Source: Hyphomicrobiales bacterium
GTDB taxonomy: Bacteria > Pseudomonadota > Alphaproteobacteria > Rhizobiales > JAJFHB01
Reading direction: 5' to 3'
DNA length: 11,358 bases
Assembly: GCA_021775795.1 (NCBI GenBank)
Contig: JAJFHB010000697.1
Location: 1 to 11,358, forward strand
The translations under genes were made by a program, and so were the position numbers. Within the stretch, counting starts at the first letter, position 1; each line of letters opens with the position of its first letter. The notes beneath the pieces are model-generated. The model was given only the letters and a program-made list of their open reading frames with translations. It had not been told where the DNA came from and ran no database searches. This document shows positions 1-6,966 of the stretch, in pieces.

Positions 1-150
1 GTCGTGGATCAGCGATGACTTGCCTGAGCCGGACGGCCCGAGCAGAGCAAAGAACTCGTTCGGCCGGATATCAAAGGAAACATCGTCAACCGCGACCACG
101 GAGCCAAAGCGCTTGGTGATGTTCTGGATTGAAATAATCGCATCGGTCAC
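1..150 (-). CDS. Polyamine ABC transporter ATP-binding protein, N-terminal fragment (PotA-like)
   Basis: This is the first 50 codons of an ABC-transporter ATPase, cut by the left window edge. It would power import of putrescine or spermidine through the two permeases encoded just upstream. The translation has the usual N-terminal beta strands (IISIQNITKRFG, then VDDVSFDI) and a clear Walker A motif, GPSGSGKS, at about residues 39-46. The start is GTG at 148-150. Reading the frame further upstream meets a stop with no ATG between, and an AAGGA ribosome binding site lies 10 bases before the GTG. The gap to the PotC-like stop is 36 bases, so it belongs to the same operon. The ABC ATPase call is certain; polyamine specificity is inferred from the neighbours. 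Confidence 0.9.
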   Translation of the reverse strand, partial: MTDAIISIQNITKRFGSVVAVDDVSFDIRPNEFFALLGPSGSGKSSLIHD

Positions 151-186
151 GGGGTACTCGTCCTTTTCATTTGAGCTCGGATCCCT

Positions 187-1077
187 CTAGCCATCCGCAC
201 GTGAGGGAGATTGGAAGCGCATTGCAAGGAACGTGGCGATCACGGTAATGACCACGAGCACGGTCGATGCGGCATTGACCTCCGGTGTCACGCTGAACCG
301 GACCATGGAATAGACTTTGACCGGGAAGGTCACGGTGTCCGGTCCGGATGTGAAAAACGTTATGACAAAATCATCGAGCGACAGCGTAAAGGCGAGCAGC
401 GCACCAGCAACAACACCTGGCCGCATATAGGGCAAAACAACATTCCAGAAAGTCTGCCATTCACTTGCACCGAGATCCTTCGAGGCCTCTTCAAGCTCAC
501 GATTGAAACCGGCCATTCGCGCCCGCACGACGACGGCAACAAAGGGGAAGGAAAACGCGATGTGCGCAATGGTGATGGCGCTCAGATTAAACGGCCAGGG
601 CATGCCGGAGGGCCAGCCTATGCGAGCAAAGAAAACAAGCATGGCAACACCCATGCAGATTTCTGGCACGACGATCGGCAATGCCATCGCCCCTTCGTAG
701 GCAGCCTTGCCCGGAAAGCGGAACCGCCAAAGCAAAAGCGCAATCATGGCACCCAGGATTGTGCTGATGATGGTGGAGAAAAAGGCAATCGTGATGGAGT
801 TCATGAAGGCTTCGAACAGACCATCGTTGTTCCAGGCCTTGATGTAGTATTTGAACGTGAAGCCCTTCCAGACGACGTTACGCTTGGAATCGTTGAAGCT
901 GAAGATCATCAAGGTCAGGATCGGCGCATACAGCAAGACAAAGATGGCGCCGACAAACATCCGCATCCACAAGCGCTTGCCGTAATCCAGCGGCCCTATA
1001 TCACGCCGCCGGCGCTTTCTGCGCTGAGGCTTGCCCGGCGTCTCGATCGAGACATTCGCAGTCATGTCGGCCGCCAT
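187..1077 (-). CDS. Polyamine ABC transporter permease (PotC/PotI-like)
   Basis: This is an inner-membrane permease of 296 aa, the second of a pair that forms the channel of a binding-protein-dependent importer. The N-terminus is short and very basic (residues 18-26). Hydrophobic segments follow at roughly 40-60, 93-117, 130-151, 166-186, 222-244 and 267-286. The permease EAA loop that docks the ATPase is visible at residues 196-216 (EEASKDLG followed by a VVLP ending). Length and pattern fit PotC/PotI. An in-frame start 23 codons further upstream is possible, but ATG at 1075-1077 is preferred because GGAGGT lies 6 bases upstream, inside the end of the PotB-like gene. The two genes are separated by one base, so they are probably translationally coupled. 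The exact substrate (putrescine, spermidine or a related amine) cannot be read from the permease. Confidence 0.93.
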   Translation of the reverse strand: MAADMTANVSIETPGKPQRRKRRRRDIGPLDYGKRLWMRMFVGAIFVLLYAPILTLMIFSFNDSKRNVVWKGFTFKYYIKAWNNDGLFEAFMNSITIAFFSTIISTILGAMIALLLWRFRFPGKAAYEGAMALPIVVPEICMGVAMLVFFARIGWPSGMPWPFNLSAITIAHIAFSFPFVAVVVRARMAGFNRELEEASKDLGASEWQTFWNVVLPYMRPGVVAGALLAFTLSLDDFVITFFTSGPDTVTFPVKVYSMVRFSVTPEVNAASTVLVVITVIATFLAMRFQSPSRADG

Positions 1078-1078
1078 C

Positions 1079-1996
1079 TCAGACCTCCATCCCGCTCTTG
1101 CGCCCGGCAAGCAGCGCGCGCAGAGCGAGCGCCCCGAAAGTGACATACATCAGCAGGAAGGAAAGGGCCGAGCCAAACGGCCAGTCGTTGGCCGATTTGA
1201 ACTGTCGCTCGATCACGTTGCCGATCATCTGCGCGTTTGTGCCGCCGAGCAGGTCGGGAATAAGAAACGATCCAAGGGCTGGAATGAACACCAGAATGAT
1301 GCCGGAGATGATGCCGGGCATGGTGAGAGGAAATACCACCGACCAGAATGTTCGGCTTTGACTTGCGCCGAGATCAAGGCTTGCTTCCAGATAGGATTTG
1401 TCCAGCTTTTCGATGTTGGCGTAGAGGGGCAAAACCATAAACGGCATGAAGACGTAGACGATGCCCGCGATCACCGCAAAGTTGTTGTAAAGCATGGACA
1501 ACGGCTCGAAGCGCGCGCCGATCAGTTCGTATTCTGCAAGTCCCACAAATCCGAGGATCGCATTGAGCTTTTCCCATATCCACTCGAGGGTGAAATTGAC
1601 GTAGCCGCGGGTGCGGAAAACCGCAATGAGAGCATAGGTGCGAATAAGCAGATTGATCCAGAACGGCAAGATCACGGCCAGGAGCAGAAGAGGTTTCCAC
1701 TTTGACGGGGCGAAGCTGATAACGAAGGCAATGGGATAGGCGATGACCAGGCAGAAAAATGTTGCCAGCACGCTGACCCAGACCGACTTCCAGATAACCT
1801 CGAGATAAACCTGTTCCGAGGCCCGGACGTAGTTCTCGGAGGTCCAGGTAATAACAATGTCGATAATGCCGGATTTTTCACCGAAGGACAAAATCCACAC
1901 AAGCGACAGTGGGATAAGGAAGAAAACCACAAGCCAAGCAGTGCCGGGAACCGAAAGCACCCAGAAGACGGCCTTATTGTTCTTCCAATTTTCCAT
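1079..1996 (-). CDS. Polyamine ABC transporter permease (PotB/PotH-like)
   Basis: This is the first permease subunit of the importer, 305 aa, in the inner membrane. A short cytoplasmic N-terminus leads into a hydrophobic helix at about residues 10-37. Further membrane segments lie at about 71-96, 101-126, 172-192, 226-248 and 276-297. The EAA-type loop sits at about 203-223 (LEASLDLGASQ, then VVFP). This resembles the loop in the PotC-like partner, as expected for a heterodimeric channel. It lies 146 bases downstream of the aminotransferase, and that gap contains a promoter-like sequence and a strong hairpin, so the transporter genes may have their own promoter. The start is ATG at 1994-1996, with a GAGGGG purine run about 9 bases upstream. 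The PotB/PotH family call is secure; the substrate is inferred from the linked aminotransferase. Confidence 0.93.
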   Translation of the reverse strand: MENWKNNKAVFWVLSVPGTAWLVVFFLIPLSLVWILSFGEKSGIIDIVITWTSENYVRASEQVYLEVIWKSVWVSVLATFFCLVIAYPIAFVISFAPSKWKPLLLLAVILPFWINLLIRTYALIAVFRTRGYVNFTLEWIWEKLNAILGFVGLAEYELIGARFEPLSMLYNNFAVIAGIVYVFMPFMVLPLYANIEKLDKSYLEASLDLGASQSRTFWSVVFPLTMPGIISGIILVFIPALGSFLIPDLLGGTNAQMIGNVIERQFKSANDWPFGSALSFLLMYVTFGALALRALLAGRKSGMEV

Positions 1997-2028
1997 AGGA
2001 TGTGCCCCTCACCCCTGCACATCAAACG

Positions 2029-2052
2029 CTGGCCCCGGCACCCCGGGACCAG
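2029..2052 (-). promoter_or_regulatory. Leader hairpin upstream of the PotB-like gene
   Basis: Arms at 2029-2038 and 2043-2052 form a 10-pair stem in the minus-strand RNA, including one G-U pair, closed by a 4-base loop. No run of U follows, so it does not look like an intrinsic terminator. It lies 32 bases before the PotB-like start and only 5 bases after a candidate -10 box. It could be a 5'-end stabilising hairpin, or a processing element separating aminotransferase and transporter expression. Confidence 0.45.
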
Positions 2053-2057
2053 CCGCT

Positions 2058-2087
2058 AGTAAAGGACAATTGCAACCTGAGCGTCAA
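2058..2087 (-). promoter_or_regulatory. Candidate sigma-70-type promoter for the potBCA genes
   Basis: Read on the minus strand, TTGACG (2082-2087; 5 of 6 matches to the -35 consensus) is followed after 18 bases by TTTACT (2058-2063; 4 of 6 matches to the -10 consensus). Transcription would begin near 2051, right at the hairpin. This was identified by eye only, and alphaproteobacterial promoters are often degenerate. Confidence 0.3.
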
Positions 2088-2142
2088 GCAGCCAAAGCAG
2101 TTGTTCAGCGCTGTTTGCGAGACGCTTTTTCTCTACAGGTGG

Positions 2143-3522
2143 TCAGCCTGACACTTCACTCATTGTACGTTCGATGGCGGTTCGCGCCATGGCGACAAGC
2201 TCATCAATCTCTTCGTGAGTGATGGTGAGTGGTGGCGACATGACCAAGGTGTCGCCGCAAGCCCGAATGATGAGCCCGATGTCGAAGCAGTGATCGCGGC
2301 ATTTGCGTCCCGCTCCCACGGAGGCGTCAAATTTCCGGCGCGTAGCCTTATCTTCAACCAACTCAATTGCACCGAGCAATCCAAGCGAGCGGGTCTCTCC
2401 AACCATCGGCAGGTCCGAGAGCGTTGCCAGTGCTGAGTTCAGATAAGCTCCAAGGTCGTCACGAACCCGGTCAACCAGCCCCTCTTCCTTCATGATCGCG
2501 ATGTTTTCGAGCGCGACGGCGCAGGCGACGGGATGTCCTGAATAGGTCATGCCGTGCGCAAACTCGCCACCCTGTTCCCGAAGAACTTCAGTGATTTGAT
2601 CGCTCACAGCGACAGCGCCAATTGGCAGGTAACCTGAAGACAGGCCTTTTGCCATGGGGACAATGTCGGCCTCAATTCCAAGGGTCTGAAGGCCAAACCA
2701 ACTGCCGGTGCGACCGAATCCGCAAATCACTTCATCGGCAATCAGCAAGACGTCATGCTCTTTGCAGATGCGATTGATTTCCGGCCAGTAGGTATCCGGC
2801 GGAATGATAACACCACCCGCACCCTGCACCGGTTCGCCGATGAAAGCTGCGACATTGTCTGCGCCAAGCTCGAGGATTTTTTCCTCTACTGACCGGGCTG
2901 CAACAATGCCGAATTCCTCCGGCGTCATATCACCGCCTTCGGCAAACCAATACGGCTGCTTCACGTGTACAAAGCCAGGCAAAGGCAGGTCGCCCTGGGA
3001 GTGCATGTGGGACATTCCACCGAGGCTCGCAGATGCCATGGTGGAACCGTGGTAGGCGTTCTCGCGGCTGATGAAGACCTTCTTGCCAGGTTTGCCAATC
3101 AGATTGTGGTAGTGGCGCACCAGACGAACGATGGTGTCGTTTGCTTCTGAACCCGAGTTGACAAAGTGGATCTGATTGAGATGGTCAGGAAGCAGACCTG
3201 CAACCGCTTCAGCGAGCAACACGGCTGGCGGTGTCGCGGTCTTGAAGAAGGTATTGTAATAGGGCAATTCCTTCATCTGCTTGTAGGCCGTCTCCGCCAA
3301 ACGATCGCGGCCATAGCCCACATTTACGCACCAAAGACCAGCCATACCGTCGAGGTAGCGCTTGCCGTCCGTGTCCCAAAGGAAGCAGCCCTCCGACTTT
3401 TCGATAATGCGTGGGCCACCTTCTTCTTCGATCTGTTTGTGATCCGTGAAGGGGGGGAAATGGTGTTCGAGCGCGGTTGTGCGCAGGGCGTGGGTATAAT
3501 TCGCTTGTGAATGTTCATTCAT
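2143..3522 (-). CDS. Class-III PLP aminotransferase, putrescine:pyruvate type (SpuC-like)
   Basis: This is a fold-type I, class-III omega-aminotransferase of 459 aa, the usual family length. It probably moves the amino group of putrescine or another diamine to pyruvate in the cytoplasm, the first step of polyamine breakdown. Visible family features are the GSEAND phosphate-binding loop (124-129), YHG (157-159), the conserved Asp263 in IADEV that pairs with the PLP ring nitrogen, the Schiff-base Lys292 in MAKGLSSG, and Thr326 in the HGMTYSGHP stretch. The start is ATG at 3520-3522, with AGGTG about 6 bases upstream. Linkage to a polyamine-type importer supports putrescine, as in Pseudomonas spu gene clusters. 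Related enzymes accept beta-alanine, taurine or other omega-amines, so the substrate is inferred while the enzyme class is firm. It is divergent from the epimerase gene. Confidence 0.9.
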   Translation of the reverse strand: MNEHSQANYTHALRTTALEHHFPPFTDHKQIEEEGGPRIIEKSEGCFLWDTDGKRYLDGMAGLWCVNVGYGRDRLAETAYKQMKELPYYNTFFKTATPPAVLLAEAVAGLLPDHLNQIHFVNSGSEANDTIVRLVRHYHNLIGKPGKKVFISRENAYHGSTMASASLGGMSHMHSQGDLPLPGFVHVKQPYWFAEGGDMTPEEFGIVAARSVEEKILELGADNVAAFIGEPVQGAGGVIIPPDTYWPEINRICKEHDVLLIADEVICGFGRTGSWFGLQTLGIEADIVPMAKGLSSGYLPIGAVAVSDQITEVLREQGGEFAHGMTYSGHPVACAVALENIAIMKEEGLVDRVRDDLGAYLNSALATLSDLPMVGETRSLGLLGAIELVEDKATRRKFDASVGAGRKCRDHCFDIGLIIRACGDTLVMSPPLTITHEEIDELVAMARTAIERTMSEVSG

Positions 3523-3720
3523 AATGTCACCTGTCGAAAAAAGAGATTTGGTTAGGGCGCTTCGGGCACTGCCGCAATCGCCGTCTTAGTCGACAGTTGG
3601 CTATGGCGTAAAATCGATACGCGCGCACATGATGAGGAGTTCCTGCAGACGTGTCCGCCCACCTCCTTCATGCTGTTTATCTTGTTCGAACTGCCGGCGC
3701 ATCGGTGCCCTCGAAAAAAC

Positions 3721-3741
3721 GAATGTGCAATTGTGTCATTC
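3721..3741. promoter_or_regulatory. Candidate operator dyad upstream of the epimerase gene
   Basis: The arms GAATG (3721-3725) and CATTC (3737-3741) are inverted copies flanking a CAATTG core (3728-3733) that is one base off centre. It ends 23 bases before the candidate -10 box of the plus-strand gene and lies in the shared divergent region. A binding site for a local dimeric regulator is plausible. Short dyads also arise by chance, so confidence is low. Confidence 0.2.
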
Positions 3742-3764
3742 CTTTTCTGGCAAGGCAAGACGGG

Positions 3765-3770
3765 TATAAA
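3765..3770 (+). promoter_or_regulatory. Candidate -10 box for the epimerase gene
   Basis: TATAAA matches the -10 consensus at 5 of 6 bases and lies 51 bases before the ATG at 3822. The matching -35 position (about 3742-3748, CTTTTC/TTTTCT) is poor, which would suit an activator-dependent promoter. This was identified by eye only. Confidence 0.25.
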
Positions 3771-3821
3771 CTGCACGGCGGACCAACTTGCTCGTGATCT
3801 TAAACTGGCGGATGCAAACTG

Positions 3822-4823
3822 ATGGTGCAAAAGACTTTTTTCTGTATAGACGGACACACGGGCGGGGCTCCGGTACGCCTCGTTACCGGTGGCGCGCCAA
3901 ATCTCAAAGGTGCCAACCAGACCGAACGTCGCGAAAACTTCATGAATGAGCACGACTGGATTCGCCAAAGCCTGATGTTTGAGCCACGGGGCCATGGCGT
4001 CATGTCCGGCGCCCTGCTCTATCCACCCAGCAGCGACGAATATGACATGGCCATTGTCTTCATAGAGACGTCAGGTTGCCTGCCCATGTGCGGTCACGGC
4101 ACAATTGGAACGGTGACCTTTGCCATCGAGCACGGCCTCGTCACGCCGCGTGAACCAGGCATGGTGCGCATCGAGACACCTGCGGGTCTGGTAACCGCGT
4201 CTTACAAGACAAACGGGCCACATGTTTCCGCTGTGAAGATCACGAATGTGCCCTCGTTCCTTCTGATCAGGGACTATGAGTTCGACGCACCGGAACTTGG
4301 GAACCTCACTATCGACATTGCCTACGGCGGGAATTTTTATCCCATCGTGGAATCACAAAAGAACTTCTCTGACATGGGAGATTATTCCCCGGGCGAGCTC
4401 CTGCGGCTGGGCCGGCTCTGCCGGGACAAGCTGAATGAAGAGCTGGAGCTTGTGCACCCGGAAAACCCGCTCATACGGGGCTGCCGACACTGGATGTGGA
4501 CGGGCAAGCCAACACGAGAGGGAGCACACGCCCGCAACGCTACAGTTTACGGCGACCAGGCGATTGACCGGTCACCGTGCGGCACCGGCACGTCCGCGCG
4601 GCTGGCACAGCGACACGCTCGCGGCCTCCTGGGCACGAACGAAGACTTTGTGCATGAGAGCATTATCGGAAGCCTGTTCACGGGTTGCATTGAAGAAACC
4701 GTGAAAGTGGGGGACAGCGATGCGATCATTCCAAGCATTGAAGGCTCAGCCTGGGTCACAGGTCTGAACACCATCTTTGTTGATGACCGTGATCCGTTCC
4801 ATCAGGGATTTCAGGTGGTTTGA
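3822..4823 (+). CDS. Proline racemase family protein, probable 4-hydroxyproline 2-epimerase
   Basis: This is a 333-aa cofactor-independent epimerase of the proline racemase family. It probably interconverts trans-4-hydroxy-L-proline and cis-4-hydroxy-D-proline in the cytoplasm by a two-cysteine proton swap. Both catalytic cysteines are present: Cys90 in the MCGHGTIG motif and Cys253 in DRSPCGTGTSAR, with the conserved Asp249. This argues against the related 3-hydroxyproline dehydratases, where one Cys is replaced. The N-terminal DGHTGGAPVR and the FEPRGH motif (53-58) are also typical, and the length is normal. The start is ATG at 3822; its ribosome binding site is weak (GGCGGA). The usual partners of hydroxyproline degradation (D-hydroxyproline oxidase, deaminase, dehydrogenase) are absent nearby. 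The substrate could therefore be proline, hydroxyproline or a related imino acid. Confidence 0.85.
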   Translation: MVQKTFFCIDGHTGGAPVRLVTGGAPNLKGANQTERRENFMNEHDWIRQSLMFEPRGHGVMSGALLYPPSSDEYDMAIVFIETSGCLPMCGHGTIGTVTFAIEHGLVTPREPGMVRIETPAGLVTASYKTNGPHVSAVKITNVPSFLLIRDYEFDAPELGNLTIDIAYGGNFYPIVESQKNFSDMGDYSPGELLRLGRLCRDKLNEELELVHPENPLIRGCRHWMWTGKPTREGAHARNATVYGDQAIDRSPCGTGTSARLAQRHARGLLGTNEDFVHESIIGSLFTGCIEETVKVGDSDAIIPSIEGSAWVTGLNTIFVDDRDPFHQGFQVV

Positions 4824-4894
4824 TGGAAATTGCCGGTGTGAATTTGCGCCGCACCTCGACAACGGGACCAATCTGCCAGATTGAGGTAGCATAG
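4823..4894 (+). CDS. Possible 23-residue coupled ORF
   Basis: An ATG overlaps the epimerase stop as TGATG and opens a 23-codon frame ending TAG at 4892-4894, three bases before the methyltransferase ATG. AGGTGG, about 4 bases upstream, could serve as its ribosome binding site. It fills the gap between the two genes almost exactly, so it could couple their translation. The peptide (starts MEIAGVNLRR) has no recognisable feature. A chance ORF of this size is quite possible. Confidence 0.2.
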   Translation: MEIAGVNLRRTSTTGPICQIEVA

Positions 4895-4897
4895 CTC

Positions 4898-5878
4898 ATG
4901 GACAAACTCACATCGTGCCCTGCCTGCAACTGCGGCGATCTTGTCGACGTTGGCCTTGGCACAAACCTCACGAGCGAGCACATTCAGCTCATTGGCGATA
5001 CCGCAATCTGGCAGGCGGACTACGCAAGCTGCCCCAATTGTGAGTTGATGTTTGCGCGTAATCGGCAGGACGAAACCGAGACCGATGAATATTACGCGGC
5101 ATTCAAAGTCATCGAAAAGCGCGACTATGCGGTTTACCCGCCGCCTCAGAAATTCATTGATGCACAGGAGAGTTTCTCAGAGCGATTTGTTGGCCGCCTT
5201 GCTGAAGCAGGACTGATCAATGCCTCAATGAGTGTTTTGAATGTGCGGACGGAGTATGGCGTGCATCTGGCGCGCCTGCGCGACGTCTACGGCGTGCAGG
5301 ATGTCTATGGGCTGGATCATTTTGAAAGCAACATTGAATACGCCCAGAAGGATCTGGCCCTGAAAAACATCGAGCTCCTTGATCCGCGCGTCGCGGATCT
5401 GGGCTTCGGCGACTTGAAGTTTGATCTCATACTGGCCAATCATCAGCTTACCCATGCGCTGGAGCCGATGGAAATCCTCGCCAGATTCAAAAATCGCCTC
5501 AAACCTGGCGGAACGGTGGTCTTCTACAACGAACTGGATCACATGGGCATTATGGATCTGCCCAAGACATTCAGGCGGGGCGTCATCAGTTTCCATAAGC
5601 AGTTGCTGACCCGTAACAGCCTGGAAAACATGCTCAAGCTTGCGGGCTACGCCACAAGCTTTATCGACTATGATCCGGTGGGCATCAAATGGGCATCTGG
5701 GCGTCACTCAATGGTGATTGGCGGCACGCCTGCCAAGGCCATCAAGCCGGACCAGGTTTCGCACCCCGGCTCACCCAGTCTCTATGATGCCTACGAGGCC
5801 GGCCTTGCCAAACACAGCCGGATCGGACTTCTGGACAAGGCAAAGCGATTGTTGTCGGGCGAACGCCTGTCGGCGTAA
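4898..5878 (+). CDS. Zinc-ribbon SAM-dependent methyltransferase-like protein
   Basis: This 326-aa protein has an N-terminal zinc-ribbon-like module with two CxxC pairs (Cys7/Cys10 and Cys45/Cys48), followed by a class-I methyltransferase fold from about residue 105. This arrangement is typical of methyltransferases acting on sugars and related small molecules, including C-methyltransferases of nucleotide sugars. Motif I is degenerate: VLNVRTEYG replaces the usual VL-D/E-xGxGxG. The acidic strand (VYGLDHFESN), the FDLILANH strand and the LKPGG turn are intact. The start is ATG at 4898 with GAGGT 10 bases upstream. It follows the epimerase by 74 bases on the same strand and ends before a strong terminator. 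A role in hydroxyproline metabolism is not suggested by the sequence. It may be a methyltransferase, or a SAM-fold protein with altered binding. Confidence 0.75.
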   Translation: MDKLTSCPACNCGDLVDVGLGTNLTSEHIQLIGDTAIWQADYASCPNCELMFARNRQDETETDEYYAAFKVIEKRDYAVYPPPQKFIDAQESFSERFVGRLAEAGLINASMSVLNVRTEYGVHLARLRDVYGVQDVYGLDHFESNIEYAQKDLALKNIELLDPRVADLGFGDLKFDLILANHQLTHALEPMEILARFKNRLKPGGTVVFYNELDHMGIMDLPKTFRRGVISFHKQLLTRNSLENMLKLAGYATSFIDYDPVGIKWASGRHSMVIGGTPAKAIKPDQVSHPGSPSLYDAYEAGLAKHSRIGLLDKAKRLLSGERLSA

Positions 5879-5902
5879 CTTTCTAAGCGAGCAACGCACA
5901 AA

Positions 5903-5929
5903 AAAGGCGCGGTTTGAAACCGCGCCTTT
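5903..5929. terminator. Bidirectional intrinsic terminator
   Basis: This is a perfect 13-base inverted repeat (5903-5915 and 5917-5929) with one central base. A GC-rich stem core is flanked by an A tract on the left (from 5900) and by TTTGTTT on the right. It therefore reads as a stem followed by U-rich RNA in both directions. It sits between the convergent stops at 5878 and 5953 and should end transcription of both the methyltransferase and the outer-membrane protein gene. Confidence 0.9.
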
Positions 5930-5952
5930 GTTTGATCTGTTTTCTGTTTGAC

Positions 5953-6609
5953 TCAGAAGTGAAGGTTCAAACCGAACTTCAGCAAGAATGCCCCATCGGG
6001 ATCATAAAACACCTGGCTGACAGAGCCCGTCGCCAGAGCTTCGTCTCCACCGCTAAATCCGATGTAATTGAACTCGATTTTATTGGAAATCCAGTTTGTG
6101 TTGAACAGATAGGCTTCGAGGCCGGCACCAACCACATACCCGTGGCGGGTAAAGTGTTCGCGATCGGCAATGTCGTTCCATTCCCAGCCGGATGTTGCAT
6201 AGCCGCCTGTGATGTAGGCAGCGTATTGATCTTCTTCGCCGAAGATCCAACCAACACGAGCGCGGAATGTACCCAGATTATCCATGTCGAGGCGGCACGG
6301 CGTGCCGACACACGCGTCAGGCTCGTCGCCGGCGTCAACAATAGCGCCGTCCACTTCCACACCGAACAGCCAATTGCCATGACGGTAATTGTAACCACCG
6401 ACGAGGCCGTTGAGCCAACCGTCAATGTCCATGTTGCCGGGAGATGCGAGAACACTGCTGCTGTAATCATCATCAATGCCGATCCAGCCGGTATAAAAAC
6501 CCGCATAGAGGCCCTGCCACTTAGGTGGCTCCTGAGCATTGGCAGGAGAAGCCAAAGCCACAAGACCTGCGGCGAAAGCACTGAACAAAGCTAGTGTGGT
6601 ACGTTTCAT
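5953..6609 (-). CDS. Outer-membrane beta-barrel protein, Omp25/Omp31-like
   Basis: This is a 218-aa secreted protein predicted to form a small eight-strand-type beta-barrel in the outer membrane. A classic signal peptide (MKRTT, then a hydrophobic core at residues 6-21) ends at ANA, with cleavage predicted after Ala25. The mature part shows alternating aromatic strands with the YAGFYTGW and GGYNYRHGNWLFGVE patterns typical of the Omp25/31 family of Brucella and relatives, and it ends in Phe218, the usual outer-membrane insertion signal. Cys100 and Cys105 lie close together in what is probably a loop and might form a disulfide. The start is ATG at 6607-6609 with GGAGGGG about 8-10 bases upstream. 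It is monocistronic: a terminator lies downstream and a long untranslated region upstream. The family assignment is good; whether it is a structural protein or a porin is unknown. Confidence 0.88.
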   Translation of the reverse strand: MKRTTLALFSAFAAGLVALASPANAQEPPKWQGLYAGFYTGWIGIDDDYSSSVLASPGNMDIDGWLNGLVGGYNYRHGNWLFGVEVDGAIVDAGDEPDACVGTPCRLDMDNLGTFRARVGWIFGEEDQYAAYITGGYATSGWEWNDIADREHFTRHGYVVGAGLEAYLFNTNWISNKIEFNYIGFSGGDEALATGSVSQVFYDPDGAFLLKFGLNLHF

Positions 6610-6682
6610 TTTCGGACCCCTCCAAAACGAAAAACGAACGCTAAAGCGCCCCCGCGCTGACCGTTCTTAATGATTCTTATGA

Positions 6683-6710
6683 ATTCTAGGGTTTTGACAG
6701 CAATGAACAA
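6683..6710 (-). promoter_or_regulatory. Candidate promoter of the omp gene
   Basis: On the minus strand, TTGTTC (6705-6710) and TAGAAT (6683-6688; 5 of 6 matches to the -10 consensus) are 16 bases apart. Transcription would start about 67 bases before the ATG. The -35 match is only partial. Identified by eye. Confidence 0.3.
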
Positions 6711-6966
6711 GCTGTTTCCGTCTGCATACGCTGCTTTTTTGTGGAGGCGTGGCCAATCCGTCACACAGGCAAGATTGAATTCACGGTCTGCGATCCAATT
6801 GCAACACAACGCCCCGCAGGTAACCGGCACCAGTCTTGACCTGAATGGCCTCGCCGAAAGCGACGTGGTTGGGTGCCATGGAGTTTCAACATGGCGGCCT
6901 ATCTGATTGTTTTCATGCCCATTTGGCACGCACCCCAGATTCATTTGCAGCTCTATTGGAGTTGTT

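Larger units (their letters stand above)
3523..3821. other. Divergent intergenic region between aminotransferase and epimerase genes
   Basis: These 299 bases separate two divergently transcribed catabolic genes and should carry promoters for both. I see no supported gene. A minus-strand open frame through it continues antisense into the epimerase and looks like noise. A perfect-looking AAGGAGGT on the minus strand (about 3661-3668) is not followed by a suitably spaced start codon. A partly symmetric motif and a TATAAA box on the plus strand are listed separately. Confidence 0.6.

Noticed and set aside
165..190. Run resembling a cloning-vector polylinker (SacI- and BamHI-like sites followed by CTCTAG)
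   Set aside because: Only short parts match, the order and joints differ from common polylinkers, and both flanks are one natural operon with sensible stop and start positions.
211..1143. Long plus-strand open frame of about 310 codons, opposite the PotC-like gene
   Set aside because: Its translation is hydrophilic and His/Asp/Arg-rich with no domain, as expected for the complement of a membrane-protein gene. The minus-strand frame is clearly a permease.
3552..3995. Minus-strand open frame of 147 codons in the divergent region
   Set aside because: It runs antisense into the epimerase start, lacks a ribosome binding site and has no recognisable domain. The epimerase frame is firmly supported.
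6606..6944. Minus-strand open frame of 112 codons upstream of omp
   Set aside because: It overlaps the omp start and ribosome binding site, has mixed composition and no domain, and is better explained as promoter and leader sequence.
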